DNA of 64,000 bases from Lactobacillus xylocopicola (GCF_033096005.1 NZ_AP026803.1:912501-976500); one strand, 5' to 3'. Shown: positions 30,425 through 39,467, numbered from the stretch's first letter. Numbers and translations are program-made. Notes: generated from the letters alone by a model not told the origin.

Positions 30425-31960
30425 TTAATTTTCAGCAGCATTTTTACCCGCTAAACGACCAAAAGTTTGTGCATGACTAGAAGCTAGTCCCGGTACACGA
30501 TCATTGTATGATCCCCAGAAAAAACCACCTGAATCATTTCCACCAGCATATAAGTGTCTGATTGGTTGATGATTTTCATCAAGTACTTCCATTTTGGTAT
30601 TTACCCTTAAACCATCAAATGTACAAAGAATCCGTCCACCTAAAATACAGCCGTAATATGGCGCCTTTTTAACGGGAGTTAATCTGTAAGCTTCCTTACC
30701 AAACTCTTGGTCATTGTGGCTAATGACTGACTTATTGTTATTAGTGATGGCTTGTTTCAAAGCATTTATTGGTAATTTGAGCTGCTCTGCCAGCTCTTCA
30801 ACCGTATCAGCCTTTACTACCAATCCCTTTTCTACATAAGATTCAGTATCTTTTACAAAAGCTGCTTTATCTGTCATATAACCGGGGAAGCCATACCGGG
30901 CACAGCCCAGCATATGCATTTTTTCCAGATATTCAGCGTAATTATCATCCCAAACCATTGCGTACAAGTAGCCTGGCTCTTTACTAGCCGCATTCACAAT
31001 AAATTGGTAAGGAATCGACTCATTGGCAAATCTTTCTCCACGTAAGTTGACCTTCAAAAAGGGATACGAACCAATCCACAACCAGTTATCATAACTATCT
31101 GTTTGATAGTAAAGATCTTCAGTTTTTGTTCCAATCGGTACTAGGCCACGATCAAAAATACTTTCAGCTGGCTCCTCGTCACGTTTGGCACCTACATTCA
31201 AAGCAGCGGTAATACCTGCACCGTTAGAGCGCGGAGAATCATTATAAACATTCTTCTTTAAGGACAATGCATTCCATTTTTGAAGCAAGTCTTTATTGGC
31301 CGAATATCCACCGGTTGCAATAATGACCCCTTTTGATGCCCTTATTTCATAAAATTCGTCACTACCAAGATCCTTAACAATTGCACCAGTCACAGTATCT
31401 TTTTCTTTGAGTAATTTAACCAAAGATGTTTGGTAACGAATATCGATTTTATGTTCTTTTTGATATTTGACAAACCAATTGCCATAAGAAACAAATGATT
31501 CATCGTCAATGGTTGGATCATTTTCTGTTGGAAAGCCTTGGTATGCCTTATTAGTCATCATTGCATCGGGCTCTGACTTAAAGTGTGCACCATTCGGTTT
31601 TAAAATTTTATCTTCTAACCAATTAACACTTTCAGCACTGTTGTCGACCCAAGTTTTTAATAAACGTTCATCGACATTGTGTTGCGCAAATGAAGCTAAA
31701 GACTCAACTAACTCTTGCTTATTAATAACTGTTCCAGCACGCTTTTGAGCATTACTGCCGACACTCGCAATCCCTACTCTCATCAAGTTAATCGTTTTTT
31801 CTTTTTCAATTAGAATAACCTTGGCTCCTTTTTCTTGCGCAGCTGCAGCGGCCATCATACCAGCATTACCAGCCCCAACTACCAAGACATCTGTTGAGAT
31901 TAATTTAGTGGCAGTAACCTCATCTACCTTGTAACCATCCACATTAGGATATTTGTTCAT
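30425..31960 (-). CDS. FAD-dependent oxidoreductase, fumarate reductase flavoprotein-like
   Basis: A 511-residue flavoprotein of the FAD_binding_2 group (fumarate/urocanate reductase and ketosteroid dehydrogenase relatives). The Rossmann motif VLVVGAGNAGMMAAAAA is at about 25-41 (GAGNAG at 29-34) with the ribose-binding LIEKE after it. The second FAD part, NDSGGFFWGSYNDRVPGLAS, is near the end. It lacks a signal peptide and any covalent-FMN or heme domain, so it is cytoplasmic and probably reduces a small organic acid with an electron donor. The substrate is not clear. It is divergent from a LysR regulator and has a cre-like site between promoter and start. Confidence 0.85.
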   Translation of the reverse strand: MNKYPNVDGYKVDEVTATKLISTDVLVVGAGNAGMMAAAAAQEKGAKVILIEKEKTINLMRVGIASVGSNAQKRAGTVINKQELVESLASFAQHNVDERLLKTWVDNSAESVNWLEDKILKPNGAHFKSEPDAMMTNKAYQGFPTENDPTIDDESFVSYGNWFVKYQKEHKIDIRYQTSLVKLLKEKDTVTGAIVKDLGSDEFYEIRASKGVIIATGGYSANKDLLQKWNALSLKKNVYNDSPRSNGAGITAALNVGAKRDEEPAESIFDRGLVPIGTKTEDLYYQTDSYDNWLWIGSYPFLKVNLRGERFANESIPYQFIVNAASKEPGYLYAMVWDDNYAEYLEKMHMLGCARYGFPGYMTDKAAFVKDTESYVEKGLVVKADTVEELAEQLKLPINALKQAITNNNKSVISHNDQEFGKEAYRLTPVKKAPYYGCILGGRILCTFDGLRVNTKMEVLDENHQPIRHLYAGGNDSGGFFWGSYNDRVPGLASSHAQTFGRLAGKNAAEN

Positions 31961-31979
31961 GCTTTTCTCCTTTTTCTTT

Positions 31980-31999
31980 TAATAACGTTTTCAGTTATA
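31980..31999 (-). promoter_or_regulatory. promoter region with cre-like site and dyad
   Basis: On the minus strand the -10 candidate TATAAC (31994-31999) is followed by TGAAAACGTTATTA (31980-31993), which differs from the CcpA consensus TGWAANCGNTNWCA at one base. The same bases form a dyad ATAAC-N7-GTTAT that could serve the neighbouring LysR protein. A TTGTTT at a 16-base spacing upstream is the probable -35. Confidence 0.5.
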
Positions 32000-32073
32000 A
32001 TAATATCATCTCAAAAAACAAATACTTATCAATTATCTTATTACTAATAACTATTTATTATCAGGAGAAGGCA

Positions 32074-32964
32074 ATGAATCTCGACCATCTAGAAATATTT
32101 GTTGATTTAGCAGAAACTTTAAATTTTCGTAAAACAGCTTATCACAAAAACCTTTCTCAGCCCGCCATTTCCCAAGCTATTAACTCAGTGGAAAACGAAA
32201 TTGGCGAGAAATTATTTAAACGATCACGCAGAGGTGTTGAAATTTTACCAAAGGGAAGACTTTTTTATGAAAGTATTAAGCCACTTTTAAACACCTACTA
32301 CAAATCGATTCAAGAAGTGCAGCAAACCTATGATGAGCATTATGCGTTAACAATCGGCATAACTAACTCGCCTCATGAAGACGAAGTAATTCCGCTAATA
32401 ATTCCTAAATTTCAAACTATTTATCCAAGTATCAAAATTTTTTTGCAAAATTATGATCATACTCAATTAAAGCGCCAGCTTGTAAACGGCGATTGCGACT
32501 TAATCTTAACTACAAAAGATGACATTGCGGATATAAAAGATGTACTTTTTCGGGAACTTTTTACGGGAAAATTTTGTGCAATTGTACCACGTACAAATTC
32601 ATTATCAGAACAGAAATCACTTTCTATTTCAGATTTTCAAAACCAAAGTATTATTCTTTTAGACAATAACTGGTGCCCGCCAGAACAGCTGCGCTTACAA
32701 GAAATAATTCGGAAACAGAATACTTCTAAAAATATTTCATACGTAAACAATGTCAATACTGCCAACATTATGAGCAAATCAGGCCTGGGCAGTACATTTG
32801 CACCTGATTTTATTTGCGGCCCCGAAAATAACTTTATTAAGCCTGTCCCACTTAATTACGAAGTAAAACTAAGTTACGGAATTGCCTCTTTAAAAAGTAA
32901 TAAAAAGGCTAGTATTACTTACTTTACCAACTTTGTTCAAAACGAAAGCACTTTTCAAACTTAA
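32074..32964 (+). CDS. LysR family transcriptional regulator
   Basis: A 296-residue LysR-type regulator. The N-terminal winged helix (about 1-60) reads MNLDHLEIFVDLAETLNF then LSQPAISQAINSVENEIG and KLFKRSRRGV. The effector-binding part is the normal two-lobe size. The start has AGGAG seven bases upstream. It is divergent from the FAD oxidoreductase across about 110 bases, so it probably controls that gene in response to its substrate. Codon use is more AT-rich than that of its neighbours. Confidence 0.88.
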   Translation: MNLDHLEIFVDLAETLNFRKTAYHKNLSQPAISQAINSVENEIGEKLFKRSRRGVEILPKGRLFYESIKPLLNTYYKSIQEVQQTYDEHYALTIGITNSPHEDEVIPLIIPKFQTIYPSIKIFLQNYDHTQLKRQLVNGDCDLILTTKDDIADIKDVLFRELFTGKFCAIVPRTNSLSEQKSLSISDFQNQSIILLDNNWCPPEQLRLQEIIRKQNTSKNISYVNNVNTANIMSKSGLGSTFAPDFICGPENNFIKPVPLNYEVKLSYGIASLKSNKKASITYFTNFVQNESTFQT

Positions 32965-33004
32965 ATGTGGTTAAAATTAAACATTATTTTTAGCAACAAT
33001 AATA

Positions 33005-33038
33005 AAAAGGACCTTGTCCGCGGAGATAAGGTCCTTTT
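33005..33038. terminator. bidirectional terminator between lysR and tsf
   Basis: AAAAGGACCTT (33005-33015) pairs with AAGGTCCTTTT (33028-33038) around a GC-rich loop. Flanking A and T runs let it work in both directions for the converging genes. Confidence 0.88.
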
Positions 33039-33051
33039 ATTTTGACTTTTC

Positions 33052-33927
33052 TTATTTCATTTGTTCCTGAACTTCAGCAGCAAAGTCTTCTTGCTTCTTT
33101 TCAATGCCTTCGCCCACTTCGTAGCGGTTAAAAGCAACAACTTCGCAGCCCTCTGACTTAGCATATTCAGCTACTGTCATGTCACCATCTTTGACGTATG
33201 GTTGATCAACTAGACAGATTTCGCTCAAGTACTTGTTAACCCGGCCTTCAACAATCTTAGGAATAATGTTGGCAGGCTTGCCCTCATTTTCGGTTTCCTT
33301 AGTGAAGACAGCTTTGTGGCGGTCAAAGTCAGCCTTTGGTACAGATGCTTTATTCAAGTATTCTGGGTTAATTGCGGCAACGTGCATCGCAATATTCTTA
33401 GCCGCTTCTTCATTGTCACCCTTCAAGGTAACAACCGCAACAATTGCACCACCGTTGTGCTTGTATGCCCCGAATACTTCATCATCGTTCTTGGTAATCA
33501 AGTCAAATCTTCTCAAAGTGATTTTTTCACCAATAACAGCCGTTAAGCCAGTAATTGAGTCACCAATTGTGGCATCACCCATTGGAGCCTTCAAGGCTGC
33601 TTCAACGTTAGCCGGTTTAGCGGCCAAAATAGCCTTGGTTACACCATCAACTAACTTAATAAACTTGTCGTTTGATGAAACAAAGTCGGTTTCTGAGTTG
33701 ATCTCAACTAAGACTGCAGTGTTACCACTAAAGGCAAACTCAGCCAGCCCTTCAGCGGCAATTCGTCCGCTCTTCTTAGCAGCTTTAGCAATGCCGCTCT
33801 CTCTTAAAATATCAATTGCCTGCTCGATGTCCCCATTAGCTTCAACCAAAGCCTTTTTGGAATCCATCATTCCGGCACCAGTACGATCACGTAACTCTTT
33901 AACTTGTTTAGCAGTAATATTTGCCAT
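33052..33927 (-). CDS. tsf: elongation factor Ts
   Basis: Guanine nucleotide exchange factor for EF-Tu. The 291 residues begin MANITAKQVKELRDRTGAGM and carry the UBA-like N-terminal module, with DSKKALVEANGDIEQAIDIL and the EF-Tu contact motif TDFVSSND in place. It follows rpsB by about 35 bases in a two-gene operon ending at a bidirectional terminator. Confidence 0.97.
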   Translation of the reverse strand: MANITAKQVKELRDRTGAGMMDSKKALVEANGDIEQAIDILRESGIAKAAKKSGRIAAEGLAEFAFSGNTAVLVEINSETDFVSSNDKFIKLVDGVTKAILAAKPANVEAALKAPMGDATIGDSITGLTAVIGEKITLRRFDLITKNDDEVFGAYKHNGGAIVAVVTLKGDNEEAAKNIAMHVAAINPEYLNKASVPKADFDRHKAVFTKETENEGKPANIIPKIVEGRVNKYLSEICLVDQPYVKDGDMTVAEYAKSEGCEVVAFNRYEVGEGIEKKQEDFAAEVQEQMK

Positions 33928-33962
33928 TGCTGTTTCCTTCCCAATAAAAGCTGATAATAGAA

Positions 33963-34751
33963 CTAGTCTTCGTTTGAGCTCTCTTCAGTTGCAGCTGTTT
34001 CTGCTGCAGTATCAGCAGTTTCGCTAGCCTTAGTCATTTCCGCTTCAGCACTTGCACTGCTGTCGTCTGCACCTTGCTTACCTTCAATAACAGCATCAGA
34101 CATTGCACCTGAAATCAGGCGAATTGCACGAATTGCATCATCATTTGAAGGGATAACTACATCAACTGGATCTGGATCAGTGTTGGTGTCAACCATGGCT
34201 ACAACTGGAATACCTAAGATGTTAGCTTCATGAACGGCAATCTTTTCCTTCTTCGGATCAACTACAAACAAGACGTCTGGGATTCTTGGCATATCCTCGA
34301 TACCACCTAAGAATCTTTCCAGCTTGTCCATTTCTTTTGTCAGCAGAGAGGCTTCCTTCTTTGGTAATACATCAAAGGTACCGTCTTCTGACATCTTCTT
34401 TAAGTCTTTTAATCTTTGTACCCGGCTCTGGATGGTCTTCCAGTTAGTCAAAGTACCGCCAAGCCAGCGTTGGTTAACAAAATATTGACCAGCACGGGTT
34501 GCTTCTTCAGCAATTGCGTCTTGCGCTTGTTTCTTCGTACCAACAAAGAGAATAACGCCACCGTCTTGAGCAACGGCTCTAACGAAGTTGTAAGCGTCAT
34601 CCAGCATTTTGATGGTTTTCTGCAGGTCAATGATGTAAATACCATTTCTCTGCGTGAAAATGTAGGGAGCCATCTTGGGATCCCATCTTCTCGTTTGGTG
34701 ACCAAAGTGGACACCTGCTTCAAGCAATTGTTTCATCGAAACTTCTGACAT
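33963..34751 (-). CDS. rpsB: 30S ribosomal protein S2
   Basis: Late-binding 30S protein needed to recruit S1-type factors. The 262 residues contain the S2 signatures [15 protein letters not shown] and [14 protein letters not shown]. The last 35 or so residues form an acidic Ala/Ser/Thr/Glu tail beyond the globular part. A strong AGGAGG precedes the ATG. It is first in rpsB-tsf and carries a leader of about 120 bases. Confidence 0.97.
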   Translation of the reverse strand: MSEVSMKQLLEAGVHFGHQTRRWDPKMAPYIFTQRNGIYIIDLQKTIKMLDDAYNFVRAVAQDGGVILFVGTKKQAQDAIAEEATRAGQYFVNQRWLGGTLTNWKTIQSRVQRLKDLKKMSEDGTFDVLPKKEASLLTKEMDKLERFLGGIEDMPRIPDVLFVVDPKKEKIAVHEANILGIPVVAMVDTNTDPDPVDVVIPSNDDAIRAIRLISGAMSDAVIEGKQGADDSSASAEAEMTKASETADTAAETAATEESSNED

Positions 34752-34870
34752 AATAATTCCTCCTATGGTTTTAATCCTCTCAAGCGGTCACTTCAACGTT
34801 CCACCATTGTGTGGCACCAAAACGCTGATCGCCCTTGATGTTTTTTACGAGTGTGGCTAATAAAGCACAC
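34752..34870 (-). promoter_or_regulatory. rpsB 5' leader, candidate autoregulatory element
   Basis: About 120 untranslated bases between the promoter and the rpsB ATG, with short internal repeats such as GCCACAC near 34810 and 34852. Ribosomal protein S2 genes in several bacteria use leader RNA for autogenous control. The length fits, but I cannot confirm the fold by eye. Confidence 0.45.
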
Positions 34871-34876
34871 CTTAAA

Positions 34877-34905
34877 ATCATACTAGATTTGACTTTAAGA
34901 TGCAA
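34877..34905 (-). promoter_or_regulatory. sigma-A promoter of rpsB-tsf
   Basis: Minus strand TTGCAT (34900-34905), 17 bases, TATGAT (34877-34882). Spacing is ideal. It lies just after the end of the upstream methyltransferase fusion gene and about 125 bases before the rpsB ATG. Confidence 0.75.
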
Positions 34906-34907
34906 GG

Positions 34908-35939
34908 CTAAAAATCAATTGCATGGCTGTGTAAGAACTTTTCCTTCCACGTTCGCGGATGATGCTTGAACCAATACTCCCGCTTCATTGCCAGTTTTTT
35001 ATCAGTAAATTCTTCATGATAAATCAGCCGGACTGGCCGGCGTGCCTTGGTGTACTTGGCGCCCTTACCACTATTATGTGCCTTCAGCCGCTTATCTAAA
35101 TCATCGGTAAAACCACCATAAAAGCTGCCGTCCTGACACAAAAGCACATAAAAATAGTAAGGCTTTTGCTCTTGTCGCTTCGTTTTTTCTTCCGGCACTT
35201 CCCGGATAATTTGCTGAATTGGTGGCAAGTAGTTGCCCTCTTGGTCATGCACCACAATGGCGTCTTTCAAAACCAAACCGTCACTCGCAGTATGCTTAAC
35301 AGCTTCAACAACAATTAGGTTACTGTCTTCGCCGCGGTGCGACACGTAAGGCTGCACTACTTTTACACTAAGATCATGCTTCAGACAAAAATGAGCTATT
35401 TCACCCAACCGTTCAGGACGGTGTACCATGAACAGTTTTCCTTTCATTTTTAACAGACTACTAGCGACCATAATTATTTCTTTTAGATTGATCAAAAGTT
35501 CATGGCGAGCGATGGCTTTTTGGGGGTCAGGATTAACCTTGTGGTCTTTGGCGACTTTAAAATATGGTGGATTAACCACCACCACGTCATAAGTGTCTTT
35601 ACGCAAAAAGCTGGTACAGTCTTTGACATTATCTTGAAAAATCTGAATTCGATTTTCCATTTGGTTTAACTCCAGCGACCGCCTCCCTTGAGAAACGGCC
35701 TGCGCTTGAATCTCCACTGCGTCATACTTGGCCCGGTTAAAATAGGCCATGTACATCGTAGCCGCGCAGTTGCCCGCACAAAGGTCGGCGACCTTCGACC
35801 AATCCCGGATTGACTCCTTTGCGGTTGCCGCCAATAGCAGCGTATCAAGCGAAAAGCTGAAGGAATCTTGATCCTGGATAATTCTCATGTGGTCACTGTA
35901 CATGTAGTCAATTCGTTCATTTTTTTGCAAATTGTCCAT
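34908..35939 (-). CDS. TrmN6-like methyltransferase fused to a GIY-YIG domain
   Basis: A 343-residue two-domain protein. Residues 1 to about 248 form a SAM-dependent N6-adenine methyltransferase like TrmN6/YabB, which methylates A37 of tRNA-Val; the SAM loop ADLCAGNCA is at 51-59 and the catalytic NPPY at 123-126. After a charged linker ([13 protein letters not shown]) comes a small GIY-YIG domain of the YazA/UPF0213 type (about 260-340) with YVL and YGG at 264-276, R284 and the Glu of MKREYWF at 321. In Bacillus these are two adjacent genes. Here no stop separates them, so they are fused. The nuclease-like part has no proven role. Confidence 0.9.
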   Translation of the reverse strand: MDNLQKNERIDYMYSDHMRIIQDQDSFSFSLDTLLLAATAKESIRDWSKVADLCAGNCAATMYMAYFNRAKYDAVEIQAQAVSQGRRSLELNQMENRIQIFQDNVKDCTSFLRKDTYDVVVVNPPYFKVAKDHKVNPDPQKAIARHELLINLKEIIMVASSLLKMKGKLFMVHRPERLGEIAHFCLKHDLSVKVVQPYVSHRGEDSNLIVVEAVKHTASDGLVLKDAIVVHDQEGNYLPPIQQIIREVPEEKTKRQEQKPYYFYVLLCQDGSFYGGFTDDLDKRLKAHNSGKGAKYTKARRPVRLIYHEEFTDKKLAMKREYWFKHHPRTWKEKFLHSHAIDF

Positions 35940-35998
35940 AAAAATTTCATCCTCTCCCCAAGCTCTGCTATAATATTTTACATCAATTGGAGGAATTT

Positions 35999-36613
35999 AT
36001 GTTTTATTATTTCATTCGTCCCGTTGCCCGCTTCATTGTTTGGGTACTTAACGGACACTTACACGTCAACCATCAAGACCGGATTCCAAGTGGAAATTAC
36101 ATTCTCGCTGCACCCCACCGCACCTGGTGGGAACCGATTCTCTTTGCTTTGGCTGCCAGTCCCAAGGAATTCATGTTTATGGCCAAGCGAGAATTATTTA
36201 AAAATCCCTTCTTACGCTTTATTTTAACTCATGCGCATGCATTTCCGGTCGACCGTGACAATCCCGGTCCCTCAGCGCTCAAAATCCCCATTACCGGACT
36301 AAAAAAAGGCAACTATTCTTTAATTATTTTCCCTTCAGGAACGCGGCATTCAACCGAGCTTAAGGGTGGTGCCATTGCCATTGCCAAACTTTCGGGTAAA
36401 CCGATTGTTCCCGCTGTTTACCAGGGGCCGTTAACTTTCACGGGGCTACTCAAGCGACAACCTCTGGAAATTTGCTTTGGTGATGCCATTCAAGTTGACC
36501 GCAAAGTTAAGCTAACCCGCGAAAATGAACAAAGTTTGGACGAACAAATGCAGAATGCTTGGGCCCAACTTGACTACGAGCAAGACCCCGACTTCCACTA
36601 TCAGCCAAAATAA
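35999..36613 (+). CDS. plsC: PlsC-like 1-acylglycerol-3-phosphate acyltransferase
   Basis: Predicted membrane-associated enzyme adding the second acyl chain to lysophosphatidate. I start at 35999, where TTGGAGG lies six bases upstream, giving 204 residues. The family blocks are in the expected places: the HX4D block at 40-45 reads HRTWWE, and the usual FPEGTRS block at 111-117 reads FPSGTRH. So the catalytic-box acid is Glu rather than Asp, and the FPEG glutamate is Ser. An N-terminal hydrophobic helix should anchor it. A TATAAT at 35969-35974 is the likely -10, and a terminator follows. It is next to cfa, another lipid gene. Confidence 0.85.
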   Translation: MFYYFIRPVARFIVWVLNGHLHVNHQDRIPSGNYILAAPHRTWWEPILFALAASPKEFMFMAKRELFKNPFLRFILTHAHAFPVDRDNPGPSALKIPITGLKKGNYSLIIFPSGTRHSTELKGGAIAIAKLSGKPIVPAVYQGPLTFTGLLKRQPLEICFGDAIQVDRKVKLTRENEQSLDEQMQNAWAQLDYEQDPDFHYQPK

Positions 36614-36648
36614 AAAGATTGAATTTTGATTGAATTCAATCTTTTTTA
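36612..36648 (+). terminator. intrinsic terminator of plsC
   Basis: AAGATTGAATT pairs with AATTCAATCTT around a seven-base loop, followed by TTTT on the plus strand. It separates plsC from cfa. Confidence 0.88.
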
Positions 36649-36694
36649 TAGTGTTAAAATAACCATGCAATAGTTGATATGGAGGAAAACAAAA

Positions 36695-37873
36695 TTGTTA
36701 GAAAAAACATTCTATAAAAAATTACTGAGTAAATCATTTCCCTTTCCAGTAAAGGTAACATACTGGGATAATAAAAGCGAAATTTATGGAAATGGCCATC
36801 CTGAGATTGAAATTACTTTTAATGAAAAGATTCCGACCACGGCTATTCTAAATAACGCATCATTAGCCCTCGGTGAAGCCTATATGGACCAAAAAATCGA
36901 AGTCAAAGGAAGCATGCAAAAGTTGATTTGTGGAGCTTATGAAAGTTCAAACAGCTTTTTACGATCAAGTAAATTTCGGAAATTTATGCCACATGACAAG
37001 CACACCAAACAACAAAGCGAAAAAGACGTACAAAGTCACTACGACATTGGCAATGACTTTTATGAATTGTGGCTTGACCCTACCCTCACCTATTCTTGCG
37101 CGTATTTTGAGGAAGATAATCAAGACGATTTGGAAAGGGCACAGATTGCCAAAATCTATCACATCCTCGACAAGCTGCATCCCCAAAAGGGCAAAACTTT
37201 GCTAGATATTGGTTGCGGTTGGGGTACATTAATGTTAACTGCGGCCCAAAAGTACGGTTTAAAGGTTACCGGGGTGACCCTCAGTGAAGAACAGTATAAA
37301 CTAGTTCAAAAGAAAATTTACGATCAGAATTTACAAGACGTGGCCGAAGTCAAGCTGGAAGACTACCGTGAATTGGGCAACCAAGAATGGGATTACATCA
37401 CCTCGGTTGGGATGTTTGAGCACGTCGGCCAAGAAAACCTAGATCAGTATTTTGCCGATGTGGCCAAATACCTTAAAGACGACGGAGTTGCACTCATTCA
37501 TGGCATTACCCGGCAGCAGGGCGGAGCAAGCAACGCTTGGCTTGACAAATATATTTTCCCAGGTGGCTATTTGCCAGGGCTAAGTGAAAACATCAACCAC
37601 ATTGTGGCTAACAACCTGCAAATTGATGACCTGGAAATGCTGCGGCGCCATTACCAACGAACAATTGAAATTTGGGATCGTAACTTCAACCAGCAACGCC
37701 CAGTCATCGAAAAGAAGATGGGTGAACGCTTCACCAGAATGTGGGACTTATACCTGCAGGCCTGTGCCGCCTCCTTTGAGTCAGGCAACATTGATGTTGT
37801 CCAATACCTGTTAACGAAGGGCCCTTCCGGCAAGAATTTGCCAATGACTCGGGACTATATGGTAGCCCAATAA
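36695..37873 (+). CDS. cfa: cyclopropane-fatty-acyl-phospholipid synthase
   Basis: Adds a methylene from SAM across cis double bonds of membrane phospholipid acyl chains, an acid- and stress-protective change in lactobacilli. I choose the TTG at 36695 because GGAGG is nine bases upstream, giving 392 residues. The SAM loop [11 protein letters not shown] is at about 169-179, preceded by the [17 protein letters not shown] block typical of CFA synthases. The frame is complete. It has its own plus-strand transcript with a bidirectional terminator downstream. Confidence 0.95.
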   Translation: MLEKTFYKKLLSKSFPFPVKVTYWDNKSEIYGNGHPEIEITFNEKIPTTAILNNASLALGEAYMDQKIEVKGSMQKLICGAYESSNSFLRSSKFRKFMPHDKHTKQQSEKDVQSHYDIGNDFYELWLDPTLTYSCAYFEEDNQDDLERAQIAKIYHILDKLHPQKGKTLLDIGCGWGTLMLTAAQKYGLKVTGVTLSEEQYKLVQKKIYDQNLQDVAEVKLEDYRELGNQEWDYITSVGMFEHVGQENLDQYFADVAKYLKDDGVALIHGITRQQGGASNAWLDKYIFPGGYLPGLSENINHIVANNLQIDDLEMLRRHYQRTIEIWDRNFNQQRPVIEKKMGERFTRMWDLYLQACAASFESGNIDVVQYLLTKGPSGKNLPMTRDYMVAQ

Positions 37874-37890
37874 TAGCTCACTTGAAAGCA

Positions 37891-37923
37891 AAAGAGGATA
37901 ACTTTAACGTCATCCTCTTTTTT
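37891..37923. terminator. bidirectional terminator between cfa and the GlcD-type gene
   Basis: AAAGAGGAT pairs with ATCCTCTTT around a 12-base loop; A and T runs on both sides serve the two converging genes. Confidence 0.9.
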
Positions 37924-37934
37924 AATTTAAACTA

Positions 37935-39332
37935 TTATTTAAAAATCTTGCCTGGGTTGAGGATAGTATTCGGATCAAACAATCCCTTAACTTGCCGTAA
38001 CAATTCAGTATAATCATGACCATAAAAGTCTTCATAGTACCCAGCCCGGGCATAGCCGATTCCGTGCTCTCCGGACATGTTACCGTCAAGCGCCTTGGCA
38101 GTCTTGTACAATTCAGAAATAACCTTATCGCTAGTCTTAGCATACTCCTCATCATTCATTTCATCGGAACAAAGGTAAATATGCAAGTTGCCGTCGCCGG
38201 CGTGGCCAAAGTTTGGAATACGGATATGTAGCTCATTTTCCAGCTCTTCAATCCGGTTTAAGACATCAGGAATGTGGTCGATTGGAACACAGACGTCAAT
38301 TTCATCCATCTTCGGCGTTGACTGCTGGATTGCCAATAACAACTGTTCCCGGCACTGCCAAATCTTCTTGGCTTCGTCCGATTCTGCATCCAAGACAATT
38401 GCGCTTTCCGCCTGGTAATCTTTTACCGCTGCTAGGGCCTGCTTCAATTCAGCTTGCCATTCCTCATCGGTGAAGGAGTCAAAGCCTAGAATGATAAAAC
38501 CATTACCATTTTTAACTGGGAATTCTTGCCCAGCAAACTTCTCCCACAAGTCAATTACCGTGCGTCCCATGAATTCGACGGTTGTCGGTACTACACCTGA
38601 AGCCAAGATAGCTGGAACCGACTTAATTGCATCGTTCAAGCTTGGGTATGGAATGACCGCATTGATGGACTTATGCGGTCTTGGATAGAGCCGCAGAGTA
38701 ACTTCTGTAATAACTGCCAAAGTACCTTCAGCACCAATTACTAAGTCCTTGAGTGAGTATCCCGACGAAGACTTAACCGCCTTTGAGCCAAACTTGTACA
38801 GTTTACCGTTAGTTAAAACGACCTTCAATTCACGAATATGTTCCCTCGTAACGCCGTATTTAATAGCCTTCAAGCCCCCAGCATTAGTGGAAACATTGCC
38901 GGCCACCGTGGCCCAGTGCATGGCTGGAGCTGGCATATAAGCAAAAGGCTTGTCTTCGAGGTAAGCATCGAGATCATTCAGTCTCAAGCCGGCTTGCACC
39001 GTCATGGTTAGACTATCCGGATCATAACTCAAGACCTTGTTCATCTTGATCATATCCAGTGAAATGCCACCATCAACAGACAGGTTGGCACCCATCAATC
39101 CGGTTGAATTGCCTCGTGGTACTAAAGGAATGTGATTATCATTGGCATACTTAACCACGTGCATCACTTCTTCATTGTTTACCGGCTGAATGACTAGGTC
39201 AGGCTTAGCTCTAACTGTGCCAAACTGGTCATGGTCCCAGTGGTCGTCGGGCTCAGTAATAAAGCGGTCTGGGTCAGAGACGAACTTACGCAACTTGTCC
39301 AAGTCAGTTTGATTAATTTGATGATATTCCAT
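37935..39332 (-). CDS. GlcD-type FAD-linked oxidase (D-2-hydroxyacid dehydrogenase)
   Basis: A 465-residue protein of the VAO/GlcD family that oxidises a D-2-hydroxyacid such as D-lactate or glycolate using FAD. The pyrophosphate-binding loop VPRGNSTGLMG is at 71-81. The C-terminal oxidase domain has GHAGDGNLH and SGEHGIGYAR motifs. The ATG at 39332 follows AGAGGGAG. It has no membrane segment, as usual in the family. A near-perfect cre site lies upstream, so expression should fall when glucose is present. Whether the in vivo substrate is D-lactate is inference. Confidence 0.85.
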   Translation of the reverse strand: MEYHQINQTDLDKLRKFVSDPDRFITEPDDHWDHDQFGTVRAKPDLVIQPVNNEEVMHVVKYANDNHIPLVPRGNSTGLMGANLSVDGGISLDMIKMNKVLSYDPDSLTMTVQAGLRLNDLDAYLEDKPFAYMPAPAMHWATVAGNVSTNAGGLKAIKYGVTREHIRELKVVLTNGKLYKFGSKAVKSSSGYSLKDLVIGAEGTLAVITEVTLRLYPRPHKSINAVIPYPSLNDAIKSVPAILASGVVPTTVEFMGRTVIDLWEKFAGQEFPVKNGNGFIILGFDSFTDEEWQAELKQALAAVKDYQAESAIVLDAESDEAKKIWQCREQLLLAIQQSTPKMDEIDVCVPIDHIPDVLNRIEELENELHIRIPNFGHAGDGNLHIYLCSDEMNDEEYAKTSDKVISELYKTAKALDGNMSGEHGIGYARAGYYEDFYGHDYTELLRQVKGLFDPNTILNPGKIFK

Positions 39333-39403
39333 AGAAAAATCTCCCTCTTTATTGTTCAAAAATATTTTAGCTGTTTTTCTAATACAATAAATTTACTCTT
39401 TTA

Positions 39404-39417
39404 TGTAAACGTTATCA
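39404..39417. promoter_or_regulatory. cre site (CcpA operator) at the GlcD-type gene promoter
   Basis: TGTAAACGTTATCA matches the CcpA consensus TGWAANCGNTNWCA at every fixed position. On the minus strand it overlaps TTGATA, a candidate -35 with a TAAATT -10 at a 17-base spacing. This is the geometry of catabolite repression. Confidence 0.7.
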
Positions 39418-39431
39418 AGAAATTTTTCAAT

Positions 39432-39461
39432 AAAAAACACGAATTTTTAAAAAATCCGTGT
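39432..39461 (-). terminator. intrinsic terminator of the ABC exporter operon
   Basis: ACACG...CGTGT stem with an A/T core and one mismatch, then TTTTTTATTG on the minus strand, directly after the second exporter gene. Confidence 0.75.
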
Positions 39462-39467
39462 CTTAGC

